From Ga0077527 sp964533495 (GTDB taxonomy: Bacteria > Pseudomonadota > Gammaproteobacteria > Burkholderiales > SG8-41), in contig CAZHJU010000017.1 of the NCBI GenBank assembly GCA_964533495.1, positions 1 to 61,737 on the forward strand: 61,737 nucleotides of DNA, in the 5' to 3' direction. Of this stretch, positions 9,031 through 17,729 are shown in pieces (within the stretch, counting starts at the first letter, position 1; every line of letters begins with the position of its first letter). The position numbers were made by a program, and so were the translations under genes. The notes under the pieces are model-generated. The model ran no database searches. It had not been told where the DNA came from and saw nothing but the letters and a program-made list of their open reading frames with translations.

Positions 9031-10452
9031 TCAGCGCTTGCGCTCCTGTTCCATCTGCTGTTTTTTCAGTTCGCGCAGGCGCGCCTCGGTGGCGGAAAGC
9101 TGGTAAAAATCACCGCCCCCGGTTTTCAGGGCGATCTGCAGCTGCTCGATCGCGGCCCCGATCTGCCCGCTGCGGGCATAGGCCTCGCCTTGCGACCGGT
9201 GCTGCATCAGATGGTTGCCCTGGGCGGCGTAGGCCTGCGCCTGGATCCTGTAAAGCCGGGCATCCCCGGGTTGCAGCTGAATCCGGGCGTTCACGAGCTG
9301 CAGGGCCTCAACCGTCTGCCCGGCCCTGAGCATCTGCTCGGCATGGCCGTAAAACAGCGCACGGCTGCCGGGATAGGCCCGCCGGGCATCCCGGTAGCAC
9401 TGGAGGGCCTGGGCACCCTGTCCGGCCGCATCGGCAAGCCGGCAGCCGAGGTTCTCGATGATCGGGCTGGCCGTCTTGCGCAGAACCGCCATTTCCTTCT
9501 GCGCCCGGCCGAATTCGCGGGCGCGCATCAGACTCGCCACCAGCCCGTAGCGGCCCGCCGTTTCGGAGAGAAACTTGCGCTCGGCAAGGCTCGACTCGAA
9601 GAATGCCACGGCTTCACGGGGCGTATCCGACTCCGCGCGCAATTTCGCCCGGATCAACTGGAAATCCAGGCTGTCCGGCACCTGGCGATAGGGCAGGTGT
9701 TCAATCCGGTTCTGGATGTCGGCAATCCGTTCGAAGGTCAGCGGATGTGTCCGCAGATAAGACGGCGCGCCGCCTTCGTAAATCCGGGTTGCCCGCTGCA
9801 GCCGCTCGAAAAAAATGGCCATGCCCCGCGGATCGAAACCGGCGCCTTCCAGCATCTGGAGTCCCACGCGATCCGCCTCGCGTTCATTGTCGCGCGAAAA
9901 ATTGAGTTGGCTCTGCACGATGCCGGCCTGTCCGATCACCGCAGCCGCCTCGCCGACTTGGGAACTGGAGCGTGCGGCCAGCAATGCCACCGCCATGGCC
10001 GCCATCGAGATCAGCTGGTTCTGGTTCTGCTGGTTGATCATGCGGGCAATGTGACGCTGGGTCACGTGAGCCACCTCGTGCGCAACGACACCGGCGACTT
10101 CCGATTCGCTCTGCGCGGCCAGTATCAGGCCGGTGTGTATGCCGATGAACCCGCCGGGCAGCGCAAATGCGTTGATCTGCGGATCGCGCACCACGAAAAA
10201 CTCGAATTCCTGCCGGGACGCGCCGCTGCGGGCAACCAGCCTGCTGCCCAGGCTGTTGGCATAATCGGCAACCTCGGGATCGTCGAGGTAGCTGGGATCG
10301 CGGCGGATCTCGCGCATGATGTTCTGGCCAAGCCGGTACTCGTCGATGGACGAAATGGCCGTGGCCGAAACATCCCCGAGTTCCGGCAAGGTCTGCGCCG
10401 GCACCTGCGGCATGACTCCCAGCAGCAGCAGTAGAATCAGTCTCGGAAACAT
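9031..10452 (-). CDS. Periplasmic M48 metalloprotease with TPR repeats (BepA/YfgC-like)
   Basis: Start chosen at ATG 10452 (473 aa) because it yields a signal peptide (MFPRLILLLLLGVMPQVPAQ); the longer frame upstream lies over moaC. The zinc site is HEVAHVTQRH at about residue 125. NEREADRVGLQMLEGAGFDP supplies the third, Glu ligand. The C-terminal half (~270-450) consists of TPR-like repeats. BepA proteins act as chaperone and protease in LPS-transport and outer-membrane protein assembly. It is divergent from moaC, with 34 bases between start codons. Confidence 0.92.
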   Translation of the reverse strand: MFPRLILLLLLGVMPQVPAQTLPELGDVSATAISSIDEYRLGQNIMREIRRDPSYLDDPEVADYANSLGSRLVARSGASRQEFEFFVVRDPQINAFALPGGFIGIHTGLILAAQSESEVAGVVAHEVAHVTQRHIARMINQQNQNQLISMAAMAVALLAARSSSQVGEAAAVIGQAGIVQSQLNFSRDNEREADRVGLQMLEGAGFDPRGMAIFFERLQRATRIYEGGAPSYLRTHPLTFERIADIQNRIEHLPYRQVPDSLDFQLIRAKLRAESDTPREAVAFFESSLAERKFLSETAGRYGLVASLMRAREFGRAQKEMAVLRKTASPIIENLGCRLADAAGQGAQALQCYRDARRAYPGSRALFYGHAEQMLRAGQTVEALQLVNARIQLQPGDARLYRIQAQAYAAQGNHLMQHRSQGEAYARSGQIGAAIEQLQIALKTGGGDFYQLSATEARLRELKKQQMEQERKR

Positions 10453-10486
10453 GTCGTTATGATAATTTGCCGCAGCCGGAGTTCCA

Positions 10487-10993
10487 ATGAAAAAACAATC
10501 TGTTACACGCGGCCTCAGCCACTTCGATGCACGCGGCCAGGCGTGGATGGTGGATGTGGCGGAAAAAGCCGAGACACGAAGGGTGGCCAAGGCCCGCGGA
10601 AGGATCGTAATGCAGCCGGCCACTTTGCGCCTGATCATCGCCGGCGATGCCAAAAAGGGCGATGTGCTCGGCATTGCCAGGATCGCCGGCATACAGGCCG
10701 CCAAACAGACGTCCACGCTGATCCCGCTCTGTCATCCGCTGGCGCTGACCCGCGTCGAAGTGGCATTCGAAATCGATCGCCGGCGACACGCCGTGAACTG
10801 CATTGCCACTGCGGAAACCGTGGGACGCACCGGCGTGGAAATGGAAGCCCTGACAGCGGCCAGCATCGCCCTGCTCACCATCTACGATATGTGCAAGGCG
10901 GTGGATCGGGGCATATCCGTCGACATGCTGCGACTCGAGGAGAAAAGCGGCGGAAAATCAGGACGCTGGAAAGCGTCATCGGCCCTGAAGTAA
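10487..10993 (+). CDS. moaC: Cyclic pyranopterin monophosphate synthase MoaC
   Basis: MoaC converts the 3',8-cyclo-GTP intermediate to cPMP, the first committed part of molybdenum cofactor synthesis. The 168-residue protein carries LIPLCHPLALTRVEV, the hallmark substrate-binding region, and GRTGVEMEALTAASIALLT, with the conserved Lys-Ala-Val-Asp stretch in YDMCKAVDRGI. Length is normal for the family. The ATG follows GGAG by 5 bases. It stands apart from other moa genes here. Confidence 0.96.
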   Translation: MKKQSVTRGLSHFDARGQAWMVDVAEKAETRRVAKARGRIVMQPATLRLIIAGDAKKGDVLGIARIAGIQAAKQTSTLIPLCHPLALTRVEVAFEIDRRRHAVNCIATAETVGRTGVEMEALTAASIALLTIYDMCKAVDRGISVDMLRLEEKSGGKSGRWKASSALK

Positions 10994-11219
10994 CGTCCCT
11001 CACTCGCGCATGACAGCAATTCATAAACTCTGCCGATGGCCGGATCGACTGGTCATATGGGATAATTAATTGATGGACAACCCCTATCGTGTTGGCTAGG
11101 ATAAAAACTTAAGCGTCGGCTAATATTCATGGACCGACGCACCCGCATGCGCCGATGGCGGCAACGTCCGCAACGATGAACGCAGCACGGGAATTCACGA
11201 AAAACAGGAGGAAATCGTC
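10994..11219. other. moaC-soxY intergenic region
   Basis: 226 bases with no gene. It must hold the sox promoter, but I see no convincing -35/-10 pair with correct spacing. The stretch around 11060-11125 is clearly A/T-richer than its surroundings and is the likely promoter zone. A strong ribosome site, AGGAGG, lies just before soxY. Confidence 0.5.
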
Positions 11220-11687
11220 ATGAAACAGCTACGCCGTGGTTTTCTGAAACTGGCGGGGGAAACCGGTGCGATTGTCACGCTCGCCGCCACCGGCCTGCTC
11301 AAGCCGCTTTCCGCATGGGCAAATCCCTGGAACAAAAACGCCTTTGAATCCAAGGCCGCCGCCGATGCCATCAAGAATCTGGGGGCAGGCAACCTGATCG
11401 ACAGCAAGGACATCACGATCACCGCGCCGGATATCGCGGAAAACGGCGCCATCGTTCCGGTCGCGGTGACCAGCCGCATCCCGAACACCCAGAGCATCGC
11501 CATCATCGCGGAAAAAAATCCTTTCCCGCTGGCCGCCAGCGTCGATTTCTCCGGCGGCGGCGAGGGTTACGTATCGACACGCCTGAAAATGGGGCAGACC
11601 TCCGACGTGCGCGCGGTCGTCAAGGCCGACGGCAAGTTCTATACCGCCGTCAAGGAAGTCAAAGTCACCGTCGGCGGCTGCGGCTGA
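11220..11687 (+). CDS. soxY: Thiosulfate oxidation carrier protein SoxY
   Basis: SoxY carries sulfur intermediates covalently on the Cys of its C-terminal swinging arm in the periplasm. The 155-residue protein has a Tat-type signal (MKQLRRGFLKLAGE) and ends in VTVGGCG, the SoxY arm with its carrier Cys. It lies first in the soxYZAXB run, 36 bases before soxZ, and would be exported folded together with SoxZ. Confidence 0.97.
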   Translation: MKQLRRGFLKLAGETGAIVTLAATGLLKPLSAWANPWNKNAFESKAAADAIKNLGAGNLIDSKDITITAPDIAENGAIVPVAVTSRIPNTQSIAIIAEKNPFPLAASVDFSGGGEGYVSTRLKMGQTSDVRAVVKADGKFYTAVKEVKVTVGGCG

Positions 11688-11723
11688 CGCATCCCGACCC
11701 AACGCCAAACAGAGGAGACGGCA

Positions 11724-12041
11724 ATGGCTGACCCCATGAAAATACGCGCCACACTGCAGGGCGACACTGCGGACGTGCGCATCCTGATGCGGCACCCGAT
11801 GGAGACCGGCACGCGCAAGACGGCATCCGGCGTCGTGCCCCTGCATTTCATCCAGAGCGTCATCGTGCAGCACAACGGCAAGACCGTGCTGGATGCGCAG
11901 TGGAGCCAGGCCATTTCCCGGGATCCTTTCCTGGGACTGCGCGTGAAAGGCGCCAAGGCGGGCGACAAGATCACCGTCACCTGGACTGACAACAAGGGCG
12001 ACAAACGCACTGACGAAGTGGCGGTCTCGGCCGGCTCCTGA
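11724..12041 (+). CDS. soxZ: Thiosulfate oxidation protein SoxZ
   Basis: The 105-residue partner of SoxY, a small immunoglobulin-like beta protein without its own signal peptide; it is carried out with Tat-exported SoxY. Family features are MKIRATLQGDTADVRILMRH, VPLHFIQ and AGDKITVTWTDNKGD. A GAGGAGA ribosome site precedes the ATG. The length is typical. Confidence 0.97.
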   Translation: MADPMKIRATLQGDTADVRILMRHPMETGTRKTASGVVPLHFIQSVIVQHNGKTVLDAQWSQAISRDPFLGLRVKGAKAGDKITVTWTDNKGDKRTDEVAVSAGS

Positions 12042-12089
12042 CAAACCGGACGTCCCGCAATACCAGAATACGAATAAAAGGAGGAGATC

Positions 12090-12902
12090 ATGGTGAATGT
12101 GCGCGGAATCCGCATGGCCGCATGCGCCTCGCTGTGCTTCGCGCTGACGCTGCCGGCGTCGGCCCTGGCACAGGGGGATCTGTCGGTCGGGCGCAAGATG
12201 CTGGTCGAGGACAATCCCGGAGAGCTGTGGGTGGACCAGGGCAAGATCCTGTTCCATCAGAAACGCGGCCCGAAGAACGCATCGCTCGAACAATGCGACT
12301 TCGGCCTCGGGCCCGGCAGGCTGGAAGGCGCCGCCGCCCGCCTGCCAAGATATTTTCCGGATACCGATCGCGTCGAAGACCTGGAAAGCCGCCTGCTGAC
12401 CTGCATGACGCGATTGCAGGGATTCGACCGCAACGGGCTGATCAAGCAGGCCATCAGCAGCCCGGCCAGCAAGGGTTCCGACATCGAGGCGCTGGCGCTC
12501 TACATCACGTCCCGCTCGAACGGCATGAAGGTCAACGTCTCGCTCAGCCACCAGAAAGAGTACGACATGTACAAGGCGGGCGAGTACCTGTTCTTCCGGC
12601 GCAGCGGGCAGACCGACTTCGGCTGCGTGCAATGCCACGGCGAGCCGGACAAGCGCATCCGCCTGCAGGACCTGATCCACATGACCAGCAAGGCCGGCGC
12701 GCAGGAAGTCTCGTCGACCTGGCCCGCCTACCGCGGTTCCCACTTCGTCGTGCGCACCATGCAATGGCGGCTGAACGACTGCGTATGGCAGATGCGGCTT
12801 CCGGACCTCAAGTATGCGACGGACTACTCGATCGCGCTGACCACTTACCTCAACCGCCAGGGCAACGACGCCGTAATCCAGGTGCCCGGCTTCAAACGCT
12901 GA
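12090..12902 (+). CDS. soxA: Sulfur oxidation c-type cytochrome SoxA (mono-heme type)
   Basis: SoxA, with SoxX, joins thiosulfate oxidatively to the SoxY cysteine. The 270-residue precursor has a Sec signal (ending SALAQ). It has one heme site, CVQCH, in FGCVQCHGEPDKRIRL. The N-terminal position that carries a second heme in di-heme SoxA has only isolated Cys residues and no CxxCH. The conserved Cys of LNDCVWQMRLPDL near the C-terminus matches the active-site heme ligand that becomes persulfidated. Confidence 0.95.
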   Translation: MVNVRGIRMAACASLCFALTLPASALAQGDLSVGRKMLVEDNPGELWVDQGKILFHQKRGPKNASLEQCDFGLGPGRLEGAAARLPRYFPDTDRVEDLESRLLTCMTRLQGFDRNGLIKQAISSPASKGSDIEALALYITSRSNGMKVNVSLSHQKEYDMYKAGEYLFFRRSGQTDFGCVQCHGEPDKRIRLQDLIHMTSKAGAQEVSSTWPAYRGSHFVVRTMQWRLNDCVWQMRLPDLKYATDYSIALTTYLNRQGNDAVIQVPGFKR

Positions 12903-12917
12903 CAAGGGGGAGGACAC

Positions 12918-13553
12918 ATGAAAAAGACCACCATGTTCAAGTGGACTGCCCTTGCCGCGGCCGGCGCCATGGCTGCGGGTTGCGCCAGCTACCCGGACGA
13001 GGCCACGACCCGCCAGATGGCGGAAAAAATGGTTTACGACGCTTTCGCCTTCTCGCCGGCGCACAAGGGCCGGCTCGACCAGGATCGGTCGCAGCAGATC
13101 TGCAGCAAGATCGGCGACGCCAAGCTGACACAGGCCGAGGCGGCGGAAATCGTCAAGCTCGCGCGCGCATCGATCCAGTATCCGGCTTCCGGAAAGCTGT
13201 ACGGCGACTGGAAGATGGGTGACCGCCTGGCGCATAACGGCGCGGGCGACCGCATCCGCAACGGCAAGCTGGAGAACCGCAAGGAGAACGGCGGCCTGTG
13301 CCAGAACTGCCACGCGCTGGCGCCCGAGGAAATCAACGTCGGCAACGTCGGCCCGGCGCTGACCGGCTACGGCAAGCAGCGCGGCAACTCGGAAGCCGTC
13401 GTGAAATACACCTACGAGAAAATCTACAACGCTTGGACCTATTTCCCCTGCTCCAACATGCCGCGGCTAGGCGCAACGAAACACCTGACGCCGGAGCAGA
13501 TCACGCACATGGTGGCTTACCTGCTCGATCCGCAGTCCCCGATCAACAAGTAA
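12918..13553 (+). CDS. soxX: Sulfur oxidation c-type cytochrome SoxX (long form)
   Basis: A 211-residue partner of SoxA. The N-terminus MKKTTMFKWTALAAAGAM is followed by AAGCAS, a possible (imperfect) lipobox, so the protein may be a lipoprotein. A long extension precedes the cytochrome domain, which has heme site CQNCH at about residue 132 and the axial Met in NMPRLG. It starts 15 bases after soxA and is followed by a strong terminator, so soxYZAX can end as a unit. Confidence 0.95.
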   Translation: MKKTTMFKWTALAAAGAMAAGCASYPDEATTRQMAEKMVYDAFAFSPAHKGRLDQDRSQQICSKIGDAKLTQAEAAEIVKLARASIQYPASGKLYGDWKMGDRLAHNGAGDRIRNGKLENRKENGGLCQNCHALAPEEINVGNVGPALTGYGKQRGNSEAVVKYTYEKIYNAWTYFPCSNMPRLGATKHLTPEQITHMVAYLLDPQSPINK

Positions 13554-13576
13554 TCCCCGGTTTCGCGACACGCAAC

Positions 13577-13606
13577 AGAGGCTTGGGCAACCAAGCCTCT
13601 TTTTTT
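13577..13606 (+). terminator. Rho-independent terminator between soxX and soxB
   Basis: A 10-bp perfect stem, AGAGGCTTGG pairing with CCAAGCCTCT around a GCAA loop, followed by seven T. It would terminate or attenuate transcription before soxB, so SoxB may be made at a different level from SoxYZAX. Confidence 0.9.
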
Positions 13607-13619
13607 CGGAGCCTCCGCC

Positions 13620-15341
13620 ATGCATCTCTCCCGCCGCGAATTCATGCAGATCATGGCAGTAGCCGCCGCCCAGGGCCTGCCGCTGACCGCCGGTCCCGCG
13701 TTTGCCGCTGCCGGCAGCGGCGCGCTCTACGATCTGGGCAAATCCCCGGCCAATGTCACGCTGATGCACATCACGGATTGCCATGCGCAGTTGCTGCCGG
13801 TCCATTTCCGCGAACCCGACGTCAACATCGGCGTCGGCGACGCCCGGGGCCGCCCCCCCCACCTCGTCGGCGAAGCCCTGCTGAAACATTACGGCCTCAA
13901 GCCCGGCACCCGAGAAGCCCACGCCTATACCCACCTCGACTACGTCGAAGCGGCGCGCAGCCACGGCAAGGTCGGCGGATTCGCCCATCTGGCCGCGCTG
14001 GTGAAACAGATCCGCGCCCAGCGTCCCGGCGCCCTGCTCCTCGACGGCGGCGACACCTGGCAAGGCTCCGCCACGGCGCTGTGGAGCAAGGGGCAGGACA
14101 TGGTCGATGCCACAAAGCTGCTGGGCGTGGACATCATGACCGGACACTGGGAATTCACCTACGGCGCGAAGCGCGTGGAGGAAGTGGTCAACAAGGATTT
14201 CAAGGGCCGCATCGAATTCCTTGCCCAGAACATCCGCACCGCGGATTTCGACGACCCCGTATTCCGGGCATACACATTGCGCGAGATCAACGGGGCACCG
14301 GTGGCCATCATCGGCCAGGCTTTCCCCTACACGCCGATCGCCAACCCGCGCCACCTGGTGGCCGACTGGACCTTCGGCATCCAGGAGGAGCGCCTGCAGC
14401 TCATCGTCGACGAAGCGCGAAAGAAAGGCGCGCAGGCAGTGGTGCTGCTGTCGCACAACGGCATGGACACCGACATCAAGCTGGCGTCGCGGGTCTCCGG
14501 CATCGACGCCATCCTCGGCGGACACACCCATGACGCGGTGCCGCAGCCGGTTCCGGTGAAGAACCGCGGCGGCACGACGCTGGTCACCAACGCCGGTTCC
14601 AACGGCAAATTCCTCGGCGTGCTCGAACTCGACGTGCGTGGCGGCGGCGTCAAATCCTCGCGTTACCGCCTGCTGCCGGTCTTTGCGAACCTGCTCCCCG
14701 CAGACGTCGAAATGACCAAACTCATCCGCAAGCACCGCGCGCCCCACGAGGCCAAGCTCGGCAAAAAACTGGCCGTCAGCGAAGGCCTGCTGTACCGCCG
14801 CGGCAACTTCAACGGCAGCTTCGACCAGCTGATCCTGGACGCGCTGCTGGCCGAGAAGGATACGGAGATCGCCTTCTCGCCGGGTTTCCGCTGGGGCACC
14901 TCGATCCTGCCCGGCGAGCCGATCACGACCGAGGACGTCATGAGCATGACGGCGATCACCTACCCGTACGTGACCACCAGCAACATCACCGGCGGGAACC
15001 TGAAAAACCTGCTGGAAGACATCTGCGACAACCTGTTCAACCCCGATCCGTACTACCAGCAGGGCGGTGACATGGTGCGCGTCGGCGGCCTGCAGTACGC
15101 CTGCGATCCGACGCAGAAAATCGGCAGCCGCATCAGCGACATGCGGCTGAACGGCAAGGCCATCGAGGCCGGCAAAAGCTACAAGCTCGCGAGCTGGGCG
15201 CCGGTCGCCGAAGGCGCTTCCGGGGAACCGGTCTGGGACGTTGTGACCCGTTACCTGCGCAGCCGGAAGGTGATCAAGCCGCCGGTGCTGAACCGGCCGC
15301 GGGTCATCGGGGTGGAGGGGAATCCGGGCATGGCGGTCTGA
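13620..15341 (+). CDS. soxB: Thiosulfohydrolase SoxB
   Basis: SoxB hydrolytically releases sulfate from SoxY-bound thiosulfonate. The 573-residue dimanganese enzyme of the 5'-nucleotidase fold has a Tat signal (LSRREFMQIM). The metal-binding motifs are MHITDCHAQLLP, GGDTWQGSA, TGHWEFTYG, LSHNGMD and GGHTHDAVP. No soxCD follows; the next gene is convergent and unrelated. Confidence 0.97.
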   Translation: MHLSRREFMQIMAVAAAQGLPLTAGPAFAAAGSGALYDLGKSPANVTLMHITDCHAQLLPVHFREPDVNIGVGDARGRPPHLVGEALLKHYGLKPGTREAHAYTHLDYVEAARSHGKVGGFAHLAALVKQIRAQRPGALLLDGGDTWQGSATALWSKGQDMVDATKLLGVDIMTGHWEFTYGAKRVEEVVNKDFKGRIEFLAQNIRTADFDDPVFRAYTLREINGAPVAIIGQAFPYTPIANPRHLVADWTFGIQEERLQLIVDEARKKGAQAVVLLSHNGMDTDIKLASRVSGIDAILGGHTHDAVPQPVPVKNRGGTTLVTNAGSNGKFLGVLELDVRGGGVKSSRYRLLPVFANLLPADVEMTKLIRKHRAPHEAKLGKKLAVSEGLLYRRGNFNGSFDQLILDALLAEKDTEIAFSPGFRWGTSILPGEPITTEDVMSMTAITYPYVTTSNITGGNLKNLLEDICDNLFNPDPYYQQGGDMVRVGGLQYACDPTQKIGSRISDMRLNGKAIEAGKSYKLASWAPVAEGASGEPVWDVVTRYLRSRKVIKPPVLNRPRVIGVEGNPGMAV

Positions 15342-15359
15342 ACCGGGCTGAATCGCAGC

Positions 15360-16862
15360 TCACTCGATCCGGCCCTGCGTCCAGAAGCGCGGCATCAGAT
15401 TCGGCAGGGCCGGATTTTCCGGCGGATAGGCTTTCAGGTAAGCCTGCTCGCGCTCGGCGAGACGGCCGATTTCCGGTGCAACACCCCAAGTCACCAAGGC
15501 AGCAGCGGTAACCGTAACAAGCGCCATCACCGCACGGCCAATGACACCACCATGCGCGATACGTCGGCGCTCTTCGAAATACAAACCCATGGCCCATCCG
15601 CAGAGCAAAGCCAGCAGGGTCTGGCTGACCGGCATCACCAGGATGCCATCGACCATCGACTGCGCCGCGGCGCCGGCCAGCCCGGCCAGCAATGCGACCT
15701 GCACCGGCACCCGGGTGCCACCGTCTGCCCGCGCCACCCGCCGCACATGCCTAGCGAAGGCCAGCCCGGCCATGACACAGAGTCCGGTCAGCAGCAGCGC
15801 GGCGGGCATGCCCCATTCCGCCATCCACTGCAGCACGGCATTGTGCGGATGCGCCGCAACACGGGCGCCGGCGTGCGCGTAGTGCATCGGGCCGATTCCC
15901 AGCCATGGCTGCTGCCATGAGAATTGCAGCGCCTCGGACCACAACACCTCACGCAAGGACAGGGACATGATCTCGCCGGTGCGGTGCAGGTATGCCGCAG
16001 GCTGTGCTTCCGGATGGAAAACCAGCCACTGGGGCAACAGCCAGATGAACAACCCATAACAAAATCCCCCGCAGCACAAGGCAAAAAGCTGCCACCGTGC
16101 CCAATATCGCCCTGCGCGCCCGGCAAGCAGCAGCACGGCAATCGCTCCAACCAGCAGCGCCACCCAGGCGCCGCGCGAACCGGAGCCGATCAGCAGCACC
16201 CACCATGCAACCGGCACGCTCCATAACAACATGCGCCGCGCCGGGGTCGTACCCCACCACATTGCGGGCAACAGCAGAAACGGTAGCAGTATGGTCTGCA
16301 GATAGCCAAAAAAGCGGACATTGGAGAATCCATGGTACAGCTCCAGTGTATTGAATCCCTGTTTATAGTCTGGCCCTGCCAGAAGCATGGTCAAATAAAT
16401 AACTGCGCTGGATACCGCGTAGGCCGTCGCCGTCGCAAAAAACAACACTACCAACCAGCCATCCAGTTTTTCACCATGCAACCGACGCTGGGCCGCCACG
16501 GCAAAAACCACCACCAGCAACAGCCACTGCAGTCCCCATTCCAGCAATGCCCAGCGCGGCAGCGCAGCCAGTATGCTTGATACCAACCCCATCAGAAATG
16601 CCGCCGACCAGGCATACCTCTTCCATGGTTCGAGGCATGACCAGACATCGGCAGTACCGCGCCAGTATGCCGGCCACAGCATCAAGCCCAGCAGCATGGC
16701 AAGCAGTGCCAGTTGTCCGAACCGCTGGCCGTCATGCCACTGCAGCCGGGGAACCAGGTCCACATTGGCCGCAAAAAAAACGTAAGCGGCGAGGAGCAGT
16801 ACGATCCACGGTACGTTGCGCCATGCAATTGAGGAGGCCGACCGATTTACTGGACTATTCAT
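15360..16862 (-). CDS. O-antigen ligase / PglL-type O-oligosaccharyltransferase
   Basis: A 500-residue polytopic membrane protein with about 12 helices and the Wzy_C family region: GSGSRGAWVALLVGAIAVLL, and the periplasmic loop LGIGPMHYAHAGARVAAHPH, whose His-containing HPHN motif is typical of PglL/PilO pilin glycosylases and of WaaL. It lies downstream of the type IV pilin on the same strand, so pilin glycosylation is a reasonable inference; LPS ligase is the alternative. The end of the gene converges on soxB. Confidence 0.85.
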   Translation of the reverse strand: MNSPVNRSASSIAWRNVPWIVLLLAAYVFFAANVDLVPRLQWHDGQRFGQLALLAMLLGLMLWPAYWRGTADVWSCLEPWKRYAWSAAFLMGLVSSILAALPRWALLEWGLQWLLLVVVFAVAAQRRLHGEKLDGWLVVLFFATATAYAVSSAVIYLTMLLAGPDYKQGFNTLELYHGFSNVRFFGYLQTILLPFLLLPAMWWGTTPARRMLLWSVPVAWWVLLIGSGSRGAWVALLVGAIAVLLLAGRAGRYWARWQLFALCCGGFCYGLFIWLLPQWLVFHPEAQPAAYLHRTGEIMSLSLREVLWSEALQFSWQQPWLGIGPMHYAHAGARVAAHPHNAVLQWMAEWGMPAALLLTGLCVMAGLAFARHVRRVARADGGTRVPVQVALLAGLAGAAAQSMVDGILVMPVSQTLLALLCGWAMGLYFEERRRIAHGGVIGRAVMALVTVTAAALVTWGVAPEIGRLAEREQAYLKAYPPENPALPNLMPRFWTQGRIE

Positions 16863-16973
16863 CCGTTCTCAATAAAATCCGCGCATACCACGAGTATTAC
16901 AATCGGCTCCTCGCATAATGCAAGCAAGGTCTCAAAAAAGAAGTTCCGGAACAGCCACGCCCGGGCGCCCTGT

Positions 16974-17007
16974 ACAAAAAAAAACCCGGTCGCCCGGGTT
17001 TTTTCAG
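16974..17007 (-). terminator. Terminator downstream of the type IV pilin
   Basis: The stem AACCCGG pairs with CCGGGTT around a 4-base loop. On the minus strand the hairpin is followed by about eleven T. It fits the end of the pilin transcript 13 bases after the stop codon, and it also has a T-run on the plus side, so it may work in both directions. Confidence 0.85.
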
Positions 17008-17019
17008 AGCCAGTGTATA

Positions 17020-17451
17020 TCAGGTGCCCACGCCGGTCTTGGATTTGTTGCAACCGCCACCGTTGGTGTAGCTCCAAGCCACGGCAGACCCAGTCAGGTT
17101 CGGAGCGATCAGCACGGTGCAGTTGCCAACGCCCGATGTGCCGGTGATCAGGATGCCGTTCGCGTCGTACGACAGCGCAGAGATATTGGCAGAAGCAGCC
17201 GGCAGAGTCAGCGCACCGGTGGCGCTACGCACTTCGTCCGTCGTATCGCAATCGTCCGGGTTGCCCGCATTGTTCTGCAGACATTCGGCGATCGCCGTCT
17301 TGAAGGCCTGGACGCGGGACAGGTTGTCCTGCCACTTGGCGCGGGTGATGTAATCCTGGTACTGCGGAATCGCAATCGCCGCCAGAATGCCGATGATCGC
17401 CACGACAATCATCAGTTCGATCAGCGTAAAGCCTTTTTGCAGGTTTTTCAT
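17020..17451 (-). CDS. pilA: Type IV major pilin (PilA-like)
   Basis: Start chosen at ATG 17451 (143 aa), giving the classic short type IVa leader MKNLQKG and mature N-terminus FTLIELMIVVAIIGILAAIA with Glu5. A C-terminal disulfide pair (GNCTVLI and GGGCNKSK) closes the D-region, and a second Cys pair sits in AECLQNN and PDDCDT. A sigma-54 promoter lies 60 bases upstream and a terminator immediately downstream, so it can be transcribed as a single gene. Confidence 0.96.
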   Translation of the reverse strand: MKNLQKGFTLIELMIVVAIIGILAAIAIPQYQDYITRAKWQDNLSRVQAFKTAIAECLQNNAGNPDDCDTTDEVRSATGALTLPAASANISALSYDANGILITGTSGVGNCTVLIAPNLTGSAVAWSYTNGGGCNKSKTGVGT

Positions 17452-17510
17452 GTGATGCTCCCAAAAAGTTGAACAACGGTAATGCCGGGCCAAGCCCGCC
17501 AGCGTCTTAA

Positions 17511-17526
17511 AGCAAATCCTGTACCA
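17511..17526 (-). promoter_or_regulatory. Sigma-54 (RpoN) promoter of the pilin gene
   Basis: On the minus strand TGGTAC-N5-TTGCT matches the -24/-12 consensus TGGCAC-N5-TTGCW, with both invariant GG and GC at correct spacing. It lies 60 bases before the pilin ATG. RpoN/PilR control of pilA is established in pseudomonads and other proteobacteria; PilR itself is not in this window. Confidence 0.85.
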
Positions 17527-17563
17527 TATGCTTCAGGAGTATCGGCAATACCTACTTTATCAT

Positions 17564-17597
17564 TATAAATATATGATTTTATTGATATTTTTATTGT
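17564..17597 (+). repeat. Dispersed AT-rich intergenic motif (copy near pilA)
   Basis: TATAAATATATGATTTTATT followed by GATATTTTTATTG. Related copies lie at 24303-24332, 31115-31150 (reverse), 39919-39946, 49625-49660 and 61053-61084. The shared core is ATTGATTTTATTGATATTTT. This copy lies just upstream of the sigma-54 promoter. Confidence 0.55.
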
Positions 17598-17729
17598 ATC
17601 TGCAGAATCATTCAGAAAATCCTGTGATCTCTATCACGGATGGCTCCGCTATTCAGAGCCCTGCAGATTCCATATGTCAGCCGCATCTTTTGCCACAAGC
17701 TCCATATCGTCACAAACTGACAAAATTTG

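Noticed and set aside
11089..11102. 14-bp identity GTGTTGGCTAGGAT with 60983-60996
   Set aside because: Single pair of short matches in unrelated contexts; most likely chance.
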